Notes under the pieces: model-generated
What the model saw: only the letters and a program-made list of their open reading frames with translations
What the model was told of the DNA's origin: nothing
Database searches by the model: none
Part shown: positions 33,787 through 46,850 of the stretch, in pieces
Numbering within the stretch: the first letter of the stretch is position 1
How the letters are laid out: each line of letters begins with the position of its first letter
Position numbers and translations under genes: made by a program
Assembly (NCBI GenBank): GCA_029959085.1
Contig: JARWIR010000061.1
Coordinates: 2,542,001-2,606,000, forward strand
Direction of reading: 5' to 3'
DNA from: Nemophila menziesii
Taxonomy: Eukaryota > Streptophyta > Magnoliopsida > Boraginales > Hydrophyllaceae
DNA length: 64,000 bases

Positions 33787-34372
33787 AACAAAGCAATATC
33801 TACGAGTTTTTTGACAACTATTCCGTTGATAAATCGACGCTAAGGCTCTTTAGAGATGAGAGTTTATACGCTTCGTAAAAACATACCAAACTTAAGTTTC
33901 AACTCCACTTCACTTAAGTAAGGATCCCGCTTTGAGAAATCTTCTGCCTCTATCGATCAAGCAAGATTTAGCAAAAAGATATTGTTCTTAAAGGTCAAGA
34001 GGGGAACTCCTATTTAAGTCCCTAACTTGTTCAGAATATATATACTTATAATTCATTACAATAAAGATAATCATAATATTTTATATCATTTAAAAGATCT
34101 AGATCATAACAATGGAATGCTTACAATGTAAAAGATTACCTCTTTTGATTGAACTTATTAGATTTGAATAGTTTCAAGAAAAAAAAGTTAATTTGAATCA
34201 CCCTATAAGTTTCATATTGTTGGAAGAAGATAATTTTTTTTCTGTAAAGAGAATTTTAAGAGAGCAAGTTTTGTGAACTTTCGACATTGTAATAAAAAAA
34301 AAATTAATAGCAAACTGACGTGCTTAAACAATCACTAAACCGACCAAGAAAAAAAGTATCACTAAATTCCAT

Positions 34373-34545
34373 GAGTAATGATATATACAACCCAAAATCA
34401 CATCATTGAAATAAGACCCAAGGCGTGTATTCGTTGCCTATAAATTGTTAATTTATCTTCTTGATCTAATTAACAATTTATAACCAACCAATTCACGCCA
34501 CGTCATTGTTGGGTTGTATAATTTTGGGTGGTTATATCATTACTC
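34373..34545. mobile_element. Mutator-type MITE in TRB-like promoter, copy A (173 bp)
   Basis: The terminal inverted repeats start GAGTAATGATATA and end TATATCATTACTC. The flanks are identical 9-bp copies of AAATTCCAT at 34,364-34,372 and 34,546-34,554, the target length of the Mutator superfamily. The interior has a 15-bp perfect inverted repeat (TATAAATTGTTAATT and its complement). No coding capacity. Its right end is about 22 bases before the putative TATA box of the TRB-like gene. Confidence 0.88.
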
Positions 34546-34567
34546 AAATTCCATAGAGGCTGTGAAC

Positions 34568-34576
34568 TATATAACG
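34568..34576 (+). promoter_or_regulatory. Putative TATA box of TRB-like copy A
   Basis: CTATATAAC lies about 390 bases before the ATG and just before a conserved, CT-rich leader (CAGCCGCCTCTCTGT). The corresponding site in copy B is TATAAAAC at 47,468. Confidence 0.55.
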
Positions 34577-34963
34577 GGAAAAAGGCAAAAGAAAAAACTA
34601 TCCAGCCGCCTCTCTGTACACACTCACTCTCTGTGTTTTAGGCGACTACTCAAATTCTCAACGTCCACAGCAAATTCAGAGCTCCTCAAATATTTGGTAT
34701 AATTCTCAACCCATAGCACACACGTCACATTTTTACTTTTGGATTATAGATAAACTAAAATCGATGTTGTTATTTTATTTTTTCAATTTGCCTCCAAAAC
34801 AATAAGAAAATGTATTAATTTAGTTTTAAAATTCAAGTTATTGTAGATCTAATTCTAATTAGATCTCAGATTATTTTTATCTTTCTAACACGTACACTTT
34901 TTCTAAATGCGAATATTTCTCCAAAACAAAAATTATGCCATTTTTCATTAACAGAATCTAAAA

Positions 34964-36047
34964 ATGGGTCCTCCAAAACAAAAATGGACCTCAGCTGAAG
35001 AATCTGCCCTAAAAGCTGGTATAGGAAAGCATGGTTTAGGAAAATGGAGTACTATTCTCAAAGATCCAGAGTTTAGTGACATTTTAGCATCCCGTTCAAA
35101 TGTGGGTCTTAAGGTATATATGTCCTTGAAATTTACAAATTCTCTTTCATAGTTCTAATGGGTTTTATTTATACTTTACACGATAAATAGAGAAACATCA
35201 ATGTAATGGCTTCTGGTTTAGGGTTTTGTCAGAGTGGTAAAAATGCTATTAAATGTCCTATGGAGTTCACAAATGAAATTGAAGCCATTAGCAATTCTCC
35301 AAAAATAGAATATCCTAAGCCACTAAGAATTGCTTCACATAAGAAGCCAATTCCAAGGTTAGATGATTGAATATCATTTTTTTTTTGCAATTTTAGATCT
35401 AAAAAATTGAGTCTTATGTTTTTGTGTTCAGATTGGATAATCTCATACTCGAAACATTATTTAATTTGAAAGAACTTCGTGGTGCTACTCGAGCTTCTAT
35501 TGCACACTACATCGAGGTAATTTTATCTATTTATAATTTTTTTTTTACAGTTTTACGATTTTTGTTTACTTGTTATATGAATAAAGTTGATTTGTGTTTG
35601 TGCATGAGCTTTATATAACACCTCCAGATTTTGAAAGGATCTTAGTAGCAAACTGAAGGTTCTTTCTGACATTGGAGTAATACAGAAGGTCTATTTAGGT
35701 TATACACGCATATAAATTTACTTATATATATATATATATTAATTAGTTTATTTGATTTGACAGGTGAACCATCTAGAACATCAGTATTAATGGGATCCAT
35801 TCAAGGAAGAGATGATAAAAACAAGATAAAACTTCTTATTAAAAAGGAGATTGATGTTGAATTAGAGAAGATGAGGGGTATGAATGCAAATGAAGCAGAT
35901 ATAGTAGCTGCAGAAGCCATTGCAGAAGCTGAGGTGGCAATTGCTGAAGCTGAACAAGCTGCTAAAGAAGCTGAAGCTAAGGCTGAAGCTGCTAATTGTT
36001 TTGTTCAAGCTACTATGAAGGCCTTTCAATTTAAAAGCGTTCCTTAA
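34964..36047 (+). pseudogene. TRB: TRB/SMH-like Myb-linker-histone gene, copy A (damaged)
   Basis: Plant TRB proteins bind telomeric repeats and promoters through an N-terminal single Myb, a central H1/H5 globular domain and a C-terminal coiled coil. Exon 1 (34,964-35,113) encodes [17 protein letters not shown]...ASRSNVGLK, the first part of the Myb. Exon 2 (35,182-35,357) ends the Myb; exons 3 (35,432-35,516) and 4 (about 35,606-35,688) give the H1-like domain (LDNLILETLFNLKELRGATR); exon 5 (about 35,764-36,047) gives the Ala/Glu coiled coil. Damage: no AG before exon 2, Trp of the DKWRN telobox is TAG (35,188-35,190), no AG before exon 4, one base lost in exon 4 and 13 bases lost in exon 5 compared with copy B. 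Confidence 0.88.
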
Positions 36048-36419
36048 TCCGTGGTAAATTTTACTTTTACAGATCCTTGAATATATATATGTATCTATAT
36101 ATAAGGAATTGGAAATGATGCTGGTGCATCTATACTTAGGATCATACTTATGTAAAAGAGAGGTTTTATGATTGTTAATATTTGGTGGTTATGTTATCTG
36201 TGAATGTTATGTTATGTTGTGTTGTTTTGGATGTTGAGCTTGAAGTATGTTTTTTACCTTACATTTTAATCAAGATTTGATTTCGATAATGTGTTCTTAA
36301 ATATATCTTTGTTTTACAATAGTTATGTATACATCACAATCGAATACATGGTTTTTAAACTCTTAAAACAACAATTTTTACCTATCAATGATAGCTAAAC
36401 TTTTAAGAAAATTAAAAAA

Positions 36420-37200
36420 ATTTGCGTAAAGCATAAAAGTTTTCAATAGTTCCTCTAAGATTTATGGAAGCTAAGTTTATGATACTGAAGCTCCTCCTTC
36501 AAATGGTTAATACCCCAAGCATCCAAAGCTCGTACATAGTAGACATACTATACTTGCACCAAGTTATACTAAAAACCTCATTAAAAAAGTCTCTAACATG
36601 AATACCAAAATATGAAAACTATTCCACTCTCTATGCCTATAGCATAACAACTTTGTCCCCAGTATGTAAATTTAGCACCTCTAAATGTTATAGATAATCT
36701 TTATTCTATTACTCCCCATGTTGTATTTGAAATTGACTTTATTCCACAATTTAAGCATAACATCATCTTTGATCTTCTTATAATCTTATTTTTCTGAAAA
36801 ATTTCCTTATTAATTGAATCCCATACACTCTATAAGAAACTCATAACCACCAAAATATCTCAAAAGGATTTTCATTTAAATTTACTTGTGATCCACTAAA
36901 GCATATCATCTAAAGTATTGTTCACAAGCATACAATCATTAAGATCACAACACTCCTTCAAAATTGATTTTGTAAAAGAAATTTGAAAAAATAAATTATT
37001 TGTGGTTTCAAAATCCACTTCACAGTGATAACACGTACCATTCGGCTTGACTCCCCACATTAATAACATATATGTTGTGTTCAGCCTATTTTTCTACACT
37101 AACCAACAACAAAATTAGTGCTTAGGACGCGACGATCAATCCTCTTTTGATATTCTAATCATAAAGACATCTTCACATAGTAATCATTGTTTGACACTTA
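36420..37200 (-). mobile_element. Non-LTR retrotransposon zf-RVT fragment, copy A
   Basis: Read on the minus strand, a decayed frame gives GVKPNGTCYHCEVDFETTN and, after stops, VWDSINKEIFQ and IIRRSKMMLCLNCG. This is the zinc-binding tail and following segment of a plant non-LTR reverse transcriptase, of a different family from the LINE at base 1. It lies tail to tail with the TRB-like gene. Copy B is at 49,340-50,150. Confidence 0.7.
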
Positions 37201-40200
37201 AGTTGTAAGCAGGTAATGGACGAGGCAAATCATAATTGAATGTTACATATATATGGATATCGAAGATGTCCTAACATTTGTAAAACTAAACATGAGGACA
37301 TATATATAAGGGATCTATACGAATATGTTTTCATATATAAATATTATTAAAACTATTAAACATCATGTACTTTAACCCTTGAGTGTATATGGAATAATGA
37401 CGAGTTCAATTACGTATACATTGAAATACCATGTATGCATATCAATCGCGACCCTAGATCTTGTATATATTGGATATGCAATTAATTATTTATGACATGC
37501 ATATGCAAGATAACATCAATAAGATATCAACATCTAGTTATAGTTATATTAATTATCGTAAGCATGCATAGGTGGGGTATTATATTCACATTAAATAAAC
37601 ATCATAAAGATAAGTCGGAAAGATTGACCAGATAATCCTATATAATACAAATGTAGTTTACTAGGTTATAGACATGAAAGGATATTTTAGCCACGTTATC
37701 CTAGAAATATTCCCTTAATGGCACTTGTTTACTAACTTCAAAATACGTTGAACATGTTTGTCATCATATAAGACGGAATGCCAAGTGTAAACCAGTGTGA
37801 TGTCTTAAATTAAGAAAGGTAGATTTAAACTAAGTAAACATTTGTTTTATGGTATATATAATTTATGAATATTCTAGTATAATTAACACTTTCCTAAGTT
37901 TATGGTATTACCTAATTTTTGTACCATATCCTTTAAAAGGGCATGAACTGCCTTACATTTTAATATACTGCTATAACACCAAATAACATCACAAAGAAAC
38001 CTAAAGTTTTATTGATAATATGGAAAACACAATATTACTTGGATATATCATGAGTTCATGAAACTATTTATTGTACATATTCGAATATTGAACCCAAACA
38101 ACATAACTTTATGTCTATTTTTACAATTATAAAGTCAAATGAAAATTATTTAGACATTTTTGCTATTTTTCTCTTGTCAGGAATATTATAACGATTTTAC
38201 TCTCTCTCTCAATATTAAGGAAATATTTTTTGAATCTTGGAAATACATTATTGATAGTCTAATATGTTTGTTGCACATTTCTGGTATTAATTTACGGAAC
38301 ACTCACCCTTAAATTTAAAATTCAATAATATTCAATATTTTTATAAATAAATGATAAACATTGATACAAAGTTATTGTATATGCTAAATATCATGACATA
38401 TATTATCGAATAATTAGCATTAGAGAAACACTATCAGAAGAAAAAGTTTATGAGAATTAAAAGTTGAGATACTATTTTTATATGAGGTATATTATTTGAT
38501 ATTCGTATTTAAACAAAATATACTCAACCTAAAAATAATAATCAATTAGTTTATTTTTATCATAAATTATACTCACATAATCAAACATGTTATATATTTA
38601 ACTAATTAATAGTTACTCTTTGTAAACAAGAAAAAATCAATTCCTATAAAAATAAATATGTGGTTAAAATTTATCATTTTCTTTGTAATGGGTAAGTTTT
38701 AAATGAATAGCCAACCAGAAGATACAATAAATTATATATTTGTATATATTTAATCTGTTGTGGTGACAATGTCAAAGCATCTAGCGGTAACATGTTTTTT
38801 TTTTGGATATCTTCTTTGTTGCACACTTTTGAAGATAATTATTTTTAATATTTATTATGCACTTTATACTTATCACTAGTGGTAGTTTGCCTAAATGAGT
38901 CACGCCTCAACTCGTCCGGCATAATCTATACATATTTGCCTAAAAAGTGATTAAATGGTCGACATTGATACAACCTTTTCATTGAATAGACTAATATGAA
39001 TCACCATGCCCGTTTTGTCTAGCAAATGCATAAAATTTATACCTACATGTGAATACTCAAAGTAACTAAATATGTAAGCTAAAATATTTTACTTGGGGTT
39101 TATCATATTTTAAATATTGACTATATGTATGTAGAGATTTTAAACTTTCATATTTAATCACTATTTTAGAAATATATGTAGTTATTTACTGATATAAGAA
39201 GTATTTTCCACTTAAATTATGTGTGACAAAATAAAATATAATAATATTCTAACATATAAAGGATGATATAAATTTATTTTTATGTTAATATAGTTCCATA
39301 AACTATTGTATAATATCTCATCAAAGGTTTAGGTTATCATATATTTATATCGGAATCAAATGAATAGTAAAATTGATGAGATCCAATCAAATAATACTAG
39401 AACACATTGTGCATGCATCTAAAAAATAAAACCCTATTAAGTTGCATAAATTAGGTAAAAAAATGTGTTAAATCCATTGTAATTGTCAACAAGGATAATG
39501 ATTTATCTTTGTTTTTGAATAATCATAACTATAAATATTTTAAATTAACCATATAACTTTTGTATGACATTTCAATATATATCGGTATTTTTGTTTATAA
39601 TTTTATTATTTATTTTTTCATGACCTATATCATAAAACATATATATTAAATATAATATAACAAACTTAAAGCTCAAATCCTCAGCCAATCAAAACTACCT
39701 AGTGTATTGTTTTTATTATTATAGTAAGCATATTTTTTGTATCCCCAAGGACCGATCATTTTCTTTTGTTTGTACATTGGTTCATATATAAATAATTTTA
39801 TTCATAAACCCTAATCTTTTTCCATATTGTCACCCTCTTGCTATATTTCTCTTCCTCACGTTTTCTCTTTCAACTAAATTACCGCTTTTCAACTTCAAAT
39901 ATAATTTTTACTTATTTATATAAAAGAATTTAATTATATTGGTATATATATATATATAATGTACCTATCACTTATATTGGATAATAATTTGTTTAATTTA
40001 AATAAGAATGTATAATTTTTAATATATACTGTACAATTTTTTCTAAATAAATTTAAATTTTTATATTTTTAATCATTTTGTATATATAATTGTTTATATA
40101 ATACATATTTATAATATTTTCTAAATATTTATATTATAATAAACTCATTGATCTTTAAACGTATACTCCAAATAAGTGCAATATATTTATGTTCAATTTT

Positions 40201-40249
40201 TATTCTTTTGCATGAGTCTTGCTAAGCCCTATTATGTGTATTTTACTTA

Positions 40250-40308
<59 letters not shown>

Positions 40309-40935
40309 CGGAGATAGTTGTTATACGTCCTTTGGATAACCAAGAAGAAACTTCTCGCTATTTGCTTATGACTTTTATAATAGGTAAATTTTCAATAACA
40401 CTTTATAATTTTTTTACTTATGACATGAAACTAGGGGTGAGGTGTCTATTTTAGAAACATGTCCTATGATTGTGTTTATACTCTTTTCTCCGTTTCATGT
40501 AAATGTAGATTTGACCATTTTCTATTTACATCAAATTTTATGAGTTACATATATTCATAATCATATTGTACATGGGAAAATATTTATGTATCATATGGAC
40601 TCTTGTATTTTTAATGTAACCAGGTCTACAGTGCCAAATAAAGGTTTGAATCACAATGAATAGAAAAATAACACAGTTTTCAAATAAAAAATACCATATA
40701 CATTATAAAAATGAAAAATACCATACTTAGTATAGATGAAAATAGAATAAAAATTATTTTTCTTTTACAACCAAATGGAAATTATGTTTGAAATAATCTT
40801 TGGAATATAATAAAACTTTTCAAGAATCATTATTTGATCTGAAACATCCTAATAAAAATTGATTATTTAAATATTGAACTTAATTGAACCTTTGTTTTAT
40901 ATTTTTATGTGGCACTATAACCAATTTGCATGTGT
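37201..40935. other. Non-coding spacer of unit A
   Basis: AT-rich, no gene seen. It matches 50,151-53,895 of unit B in order, with scattered small insertions and deletions. Confidence 0.65.
40250..40304. repeat. (TC)n(AT)n microsatellite
   Basis: About nine bases of TC repeat followed by 46 bases of AT repeat (40,259-40,304). The matching site in unit B (53,244-53,257) is only 14 bases, so this tract has changed length since the duplication. A 92-codon frame across it is an artefact of the repeat. Confidence 0.9.
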
Positions 40936-41029
40936 GATGGAAGAGATGTTAGATGAGGAAGGGGTAACTAACTTGAGGGTTTTGTGGTTTTTTAGATGAA
41001 AGTAACGATAAGGGTATCCAACAAGTGGT

Positions 41030-42981
41030 CGGTAAGGGTCCTACAACCTCACGCAGATGTAGGAATATAAGAGTTGGAAAAAAACAAATTATTGGATAAG
41101 TAGAAGTTAGGGGAAAACTCCAAACAAGGTGCAAACAAGAAGAGAAAGGTACTATATATAGCATATAAGCAAAGCATGAATTTAAAGGGATCAATGTAAT
41201 GAATCTTTTAGAGATATATTTGAACCTAATCTAATACAAATTTGATTATCGTTGTTGTTTTGGTTTGAAACCCATCCTACCATATTGAATGAATATGTTT
41301 TTGATATATTTTCTAATCCAAACCTGTTGTTAACAAAAGCAGGCTGATTATTGGATATAAGGGTATGAAGTACCTTTTTAATTCGATTTGAGATGACCAT
41401 AGAGATTGTTTTCTATGTAACATTAACACATGAGATAGGCCTGAATTGTCTCACAATTGGTGGAGCTTGAACTTTCAGAATCAACATAATATTGGTAGCA
41501 TTTATTTATTTCAGGAGTATATTACTTTCCAATGTATCCTTGATTGCTTTAAGAAATTCTTTATCCACTATATCCCAACATTGCTTATAAAATCACGATG
41601 TTATTCCATCAGGTCGAGGACACTTTCTTTCATCTATGGAAAATAGTGCATCCTTTATCTCTTTGGTACTATCAAGTTGGTTCAGTGCGTTAATATGTTC
41701 CTCACTCAAGGTATTATTCAGTAGCTTGCTTAAAGTGCTTATTGAACATACCTCTTGATTTATATCTTCAGTTCCTATAAGATTAATATAAAATTTGAGA
41801 AAATCATCCTTGATTTGATCAATTGTTTATAGAATGTTCCCCTCATCATACATAGAGTATTAACCTTATTACTCACTTGTCTAGCTTCGATCAACTTATA
41901 GTAATATGCTAAAGAATAGTCACTTTCCCTAACCCATGTTGCTCTTACTTTTGTTTCACAACTTCCTGTTTCTTTGAACTCTTTCAATACTAGCTTCTCC
42001 TCAGAATTAATAAGCTCATTAGGTGTACAAGATATGATTCTAGTGTGAAACCTCTCCAGATTACTCCTTAGATCAGTTACATATTGAGAACCTCTTTTAG
42101 AATATTTATTATTGAATAATTGCAGAGCCTTCTTAACTACTCTTTTCGTATCACATAGTCTATACATACTAGATCCCTCAGTCTCAGTCTGCCAAGCTTT
42201 TCTTACCACATCTTAAAAATTCCTCATATTTTCTTCCATATATTAAACGATTTGAAGGAACAAGGTCTCCTTCTTTCTTGATCTCCAATTTTTACTTGTA
42301 TAGCACAATGATCAGAAGTTAAAGGTGCAAGACACAAATCATTTAAATGTAGTTGATCAAACCAATTCACATAAATCTATAACTTGTCTATTATACTATC
42401 TCTAAGAAGAGTTAAACTCCTTTTCTTCCATGTGTAGAAATTACCATACATTTGATACTTAAATAACTCAACTTGTTCCACACAATCTATAAACTGTTTT
42501 GCATACTCATTTAGCTCATTGCAATTCAGCCTATCCTCTATTTTAAAAATTTCATTATAGTCTCCAACACATGTTAATATCTTATCCTTATATATATTGC
42601 TCCATCTAAATATATCCCCCAAATCCCTATTCTCATTTTCTCATCATTACTAGCATATAAAGAAATTAGTTTAATTTTAGTTTTGCTTGTAAGATTCATT
42701 ACTTCCATCAAAATTTCTTGAGAAGTATCTTCTATAACTTGGTCTTGAACCTCATTTTTTCCATATAATATCCATACTCTACCTTTTGGGTCCCTATGAT
42801 AGTTATGATCAATATCATAGCCCTTATAGAACTCAGTCACAATCCTTTTCATATTATGGATTTGAACCACAGTTTCAATAAAACACATGACTTGTACCTT
42901 ATATTTGAACATAAAGTTTGAGACATCTAGTTGTCTTAAGGTCACGTTAATCCCTCTAACATTTTATGATTCGATGATCAT
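41030..42981 (-). pseudogene. LINE ORF2 (endonuclease and partial RT), unit A
   Basis: From ATG 42,981 the frame reads MIIES, then TAA in place of the Trp of SWNVRG, then NVRGINVTLRQLDVSNFM. Further endonuclease landmarks are CFIETVV, VGDYNEIFKIEDRLNC near 42,550 and TSDHCAI near 42,315. The linker is at 42,209-41,775. Reverse transcriptase begins with a PDGITS segment near 41,600, NNQPAFVNNR near 41,340 and a decayed RQGDP near 41,035. The catalytic Asp pair is missing. Confidence 0.82.
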
Positions 42982-43043
42982 AGATATGGGGTTTATTTCG
43001 TTCCACTCCTTAAGCACTCTTCATAATTTTCAATATATCTTCT

Positions 43044-44104
43044 TCAAGTGCTAGAAAAAGGGCTATTCAAGACTTTAAATGAATATGTTTCTAAGATTGG
43101 TGATATATATCTACACGTAGCCTCATCCCCCACCTTGACTCCAAACCACAAACTTCTATGACTACTCATTACCCTCAGTTGTGTTTCATTTGTTTTTAAC
43201 TTCTTTTTACTTTTCTTCTTCTTATATATGTTACTCTCTGTTTGTGTATCTTTCTTTTCCTTAGGAACCCAATCCTTGACCTCCTTCTTACATACACTAT
43301 GATAAAAGCTTTGACATCTAGGGAATTTGGTATGCCTCCAATCACATTGAATTTCCACTTTATTGAGGTCCTCTTGTCCTATATCACTATCTACTTTGCT
43401 CTTTAACTTAGCATGAAGATCAACATCTAAATACACCCTGGCATAACCCAATCTACTTCTTGATTCAGTAATAGAATATATTTCGGTTGGCTTGCCCACT
43501 TAACTAGCTATGTACTCTAACCCATCCTTTGTCCAGACATTCATGGGCGTATATTTTAGTTTCACAAATGAAGGAACATTATGTAGATCAACTTTACCAA
43601 ACTGCATATCCTCACTCCACTCCTGCAAGAATAACAGTTTTCCTCCAATGTTCCATATTTGTTCTAGTTATTTATTACGGTAGTTCTAATTCTAAAAATT
43701 AAACACGTACATCTTACCCATACCTTTTCTCCTTCATCAAGAACATTTTCTTTATTAGACCATACCTTTTCTCCTTCATCAAAAACGTTATATGGTGTTT
43801 TAATTATTCTTCTACCTAGATCCTCCATGAGATAATGATGATCGAGTTTCAAATTCGATTTTATATGTCCTTCAAAGAGATTTACCCATTGAGTTTTGTC
43901 CTTAGCACCTTGACTGACTTCAGCTTCAATTTTCTCTGTAATTTTTTCAGCCTCACTAATAATCAGAAGGATTGGAGTACGAGTGATAATAATTGGAGTT
44001 GTAGGCTTCTTTTTTTCTCTTTGTTGAACATTTTTTATTCCGATTTGTTTCGGTAATGTCGCACATGTTGGAATTTTATAGTAATTAGGTGTGTTTAAGT
44101 CCAT
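43044..44104 (-). pseudogene. LINE ORF1, unit A
   Basis: The N-terminal part is open from ATG 44,104 to 43,664 (MDLNTPNYYKIPTC..., TQWVNLFEGH near 43,880), then decayed to 43,500. The C-terminal part 43,499-43,044 has the SRLGYARVYLDVDL segment shared with the other copies. The zinc knuckle has lost its first Cys (FPRCQSFYHSVC). Lys-rich end. It would have been an RNA-binding protein. Confidence 0.78.
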
Positions 44105-46125
44105 TTAAAATAAGGTATTAATATAATTTCTTTTCTTGTTCTTATGGGAACAAGTGGAAAAGACACTTTTTGTGAAGAAAATGTCCCACATAGGTGCAGA
44201 GATAGAAAATATATTAGAGAGAAGAGCTATCTTTTGTTTAATTATTATAGGGGGTTCTATTATAAATATCCTCTATTATGGCAATTGAAAGATTCTCAGT
44301 CTTAATATTTATGTCTTTAAGTATGTATTTTTAACTCTACACTCTTAATTTTGTGTTACCTACCATTTTATCATGTCATTCATTGACATCTTATCATGTC
44401 ATTAAATCTAGTTACTTTCATAGAAAATAGTAAATCATAACAAGATGGAAGCAATGATTGTGCCTCTAACCTAGTTGCATTAATGGAAAATAATGATGAG
44501 GTATAGTCTAATATAAGTCTTTCTTTATAGTTCAACAAGTATTTGATAATGATATTCAAGATGCGCTTGATACTCTTTACAAAATATTTTTTTGTTTCAT
44601 TGAAACCAAAAAGGTTTATCAAAATGTTTGAAAGTGTAGTAAGAAAGGAACAATGAGATTTTAAAAGTTTTGGATAGCTCACAAAAATAGAACGACGACT
44701 TTGCTTTAAAAAAATAGGTTTTTATGAAGAAGATAAAAATATTCTAAACGAATTTGCACTTAAACCAATGATTTAGAAACAAAAATATTGTGCTCGCTCC
44801 AAAATCTCTAATTTTGAAACATTTTAACCACGTATCAATGATTTCTCATATGATTTTTCACTTAACACCTAAGCATATGAACAATCAGCTTAACACTTAA
44901 AAGAAGAAAATCAACATTCTCTAGTTTATCTAAAACTCACAAAATTTGTCAAATAATTCAAGAATGGTTGAATGAAGGTAAGGCAAAAACATGAACCCAA
45001 ACTAAAGAAAGATGGAGAAAAAACTTGTTAAGAAGATACATTAATTTTCTAAATTTTAATATCACATGCATATTATAAACATACCCAACCTACCGCTCCA
45101 TGCTTGTTGTATATCCCTTTTATTTTCAAATATCAACTAAAAGTGATTCGGTAATATCTCATCAATAGTGTTAATTCCTTGAATGTTCCAAATTTCTCTA
45201 ATTACTTGATAAAAAATATTCATAACAATATTTATGTTAGTGATAACATGGTCAAGGAACACCAAACTATCAATCTCATTTGCTTGAGAAACACCTTTAG
45301 TATCAATAGAGAGCGTCTCTAACTAGAAAAGATTAAAATTGTGAATGTTTGTTAGGGGTAAGTAATAGGTGTTTAGAGAAGTACTAGAGATAATGTTAAT
45401 ATTTCTTATGACTTTGACTATTTTATCAATTAAAAATATAACTTTAGTATATATTTACAAAGAAGATGAAAGAAGTTGTTCAAGTTCATCTCTAATCCAA
45501 TCTGAGTGGGGGTAGTATGACATTCATGATTCATAAAAGAATTCTAAAACAATGTACTTTAAATACCCAAAGCAGAATTAACCGCGTAGTTAACATGATC
45601 TTTAGACATATATCATAGTTAATACTGTCAATTTTACTATCTAGGTAGATATGATTGCTATTATAGGTTAGAATAGCAAGACAACTATAAGAAAACTAAC
45701 CGTGTGTTGAACCTCATGTCCATCGTTAGGCTCCCGATAATAAAGATCATTATAATATTTTTCTTTTGTTGTATACAATCTCCATATTAAAGATACACTT
45801 CCAACGTGAATTTTAAATTTCCAAATGGTTAACTTGATTAATATCAATGATAGAAAGCTAGAGTTATAACCTAAGCATTAATTGATCCTTTTTTTTAAAT
45901 AGAAGTTTCATCAATAAAATTGTTTATTTCCACAAACATTGTCTCATTATTTGATTTCCTGATATTTTTTAACATTTACATCATATCTTAAACCTTTTGA
46001 AATGTAATTACCGCTATTCATCTTGTATTTATCAATTCTACCATAATTAAAATTAAACATAGTCGTTCAGTTCAACCATCTTTTGATACTCATTTTTTAT
46101 TTAATTACCACATACGTTTCTATTA
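44105..46125. other. Non-coding right part of unit A
   Basis: No gene seen. It aligns with 57,041-58,900; unit B lacks about 110 bases present here near 44,600-44,720. A stretch at 44,241-44,380 (TCTATTATAAATATCCTCT and onward) is repeated, diverged, at 46,117-46,260. Confidence 0.65.
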
Positions 46126-46850
46126 TAAATATCCTCTAATATACTATTTATAAAAAGATTTTCAATCGTAATATTTATGTCTAAAAGTATATTTTTTATC
46201 AGTATACTCCTAATTCTAATTACCCACTCTGATTCATTGACAATATTTTTTTCTCCTCTTCTACATTATTTTCTTATAACATTTAAAGTTAAATTCATCT
46301 TGTTTCTTAATTTTCAATATCAAAATTTTAGTAAAGCTAACCATATTTTTTTTCTAAAATTATGACTTATTTATAATGACCGGTCGCTTATATTATCTTC
46401 CATATATATTAAACGAGAATCTCACTCGAGATGTATAAAGTTGTCGATTTCGAATTGATATAAGTTTTGTTAGAGTTTTTTCTTGTGGACTTCAAGTTCC
46501 TTTATATTAGAAAATTTTCTAATAAATCTTTATATTGTAAGGTGAGGGTTTCCACCTTATATTTACTAACAAATCTTAATTAGTAATTGAAATAACATAT
46601 ACATTATATTAGATTATATGAGTAATTATTACAATTAGCCGAATATGAATTTAAAATATTATGTAAATGTTAAAAATTATATAAGACTATATAATATGAA
46701 ATAAAATAAAAATTACGTATGAGATCAAAATGTTCAGCACGTTTATTCTATTAAATCCTAATAGAGCATTATATAAATATCTAGAAATTATATGTTTTTC
46801 GAAAATACAATTACAACAAAAATAAATTATGTATAATCAATTCAGGGCTA
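46126..46850. other. Spacer between units A and B
   Basis: 725 bases present once. Its first 140 bases resemble 44,241-44,380 (and 57,180-57,310), so the junction lies in a third partial copy of that segment. The remainder is AT-rich with no gene. Confidence 0.7.

Larger units (their letters stand above)
40940..44104 (-). mobile_element. L1-type LINE in unit A, truncated inside reverse transcriptase
   Basis: The minus strand carries ORF1 (44,104 to about 43,044), endonuclease (42,981 to about 42,290), the linker (42,209-41,775) and reverse transcriptase up to the RQGDP region near 41,035. The FADD box, the zf-RVT tail and the poly(A) end are absent. Loss of the 3' end is unusual for a LINE, which normally loses its 5' end, so a later deletion or rearrangement is likely. 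Many stops and frameshifts. Same family as the LINE at 1-4338. Confidence 0.85.
33797..46125 (+). repeat. Tandem duplication, unit A (about 12.3 kb)
   Basis: Unit A aligns in order with 46,851-58,900. Shared landmarks are the first bases TATCTACGAG, the MITE, the five-exon TRB-like gene, the zf-RVT fragment, the microsatellite site, the minus-strand LINE and the last bases TTTCTATTAT. Identity looks to be roughly 90-95% by eye, with many small length changes. Left and right borders were found where alignment stops. Confidence 0.93.

Noticed and set aside
40176..40454. 92-codon frame with an alternating Tyr-Ile run
   Set aside because: Produced by the AT microsatellite.
40949..41194. 81-codon minus-strand frame next to the truncated LINE
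   Set aside because: It is an out-of-frame reading of decayed reverse transcriptase; the correct frame gives the RQGDP region.
33417..41403. The TRB-like gene as cargo of a transposon with 370-bp terminal inverted repeats
   Set aside because: The arms are LINE reverse-transcriptase sequence, no target duplication was found, and unit B lacks the left arm.
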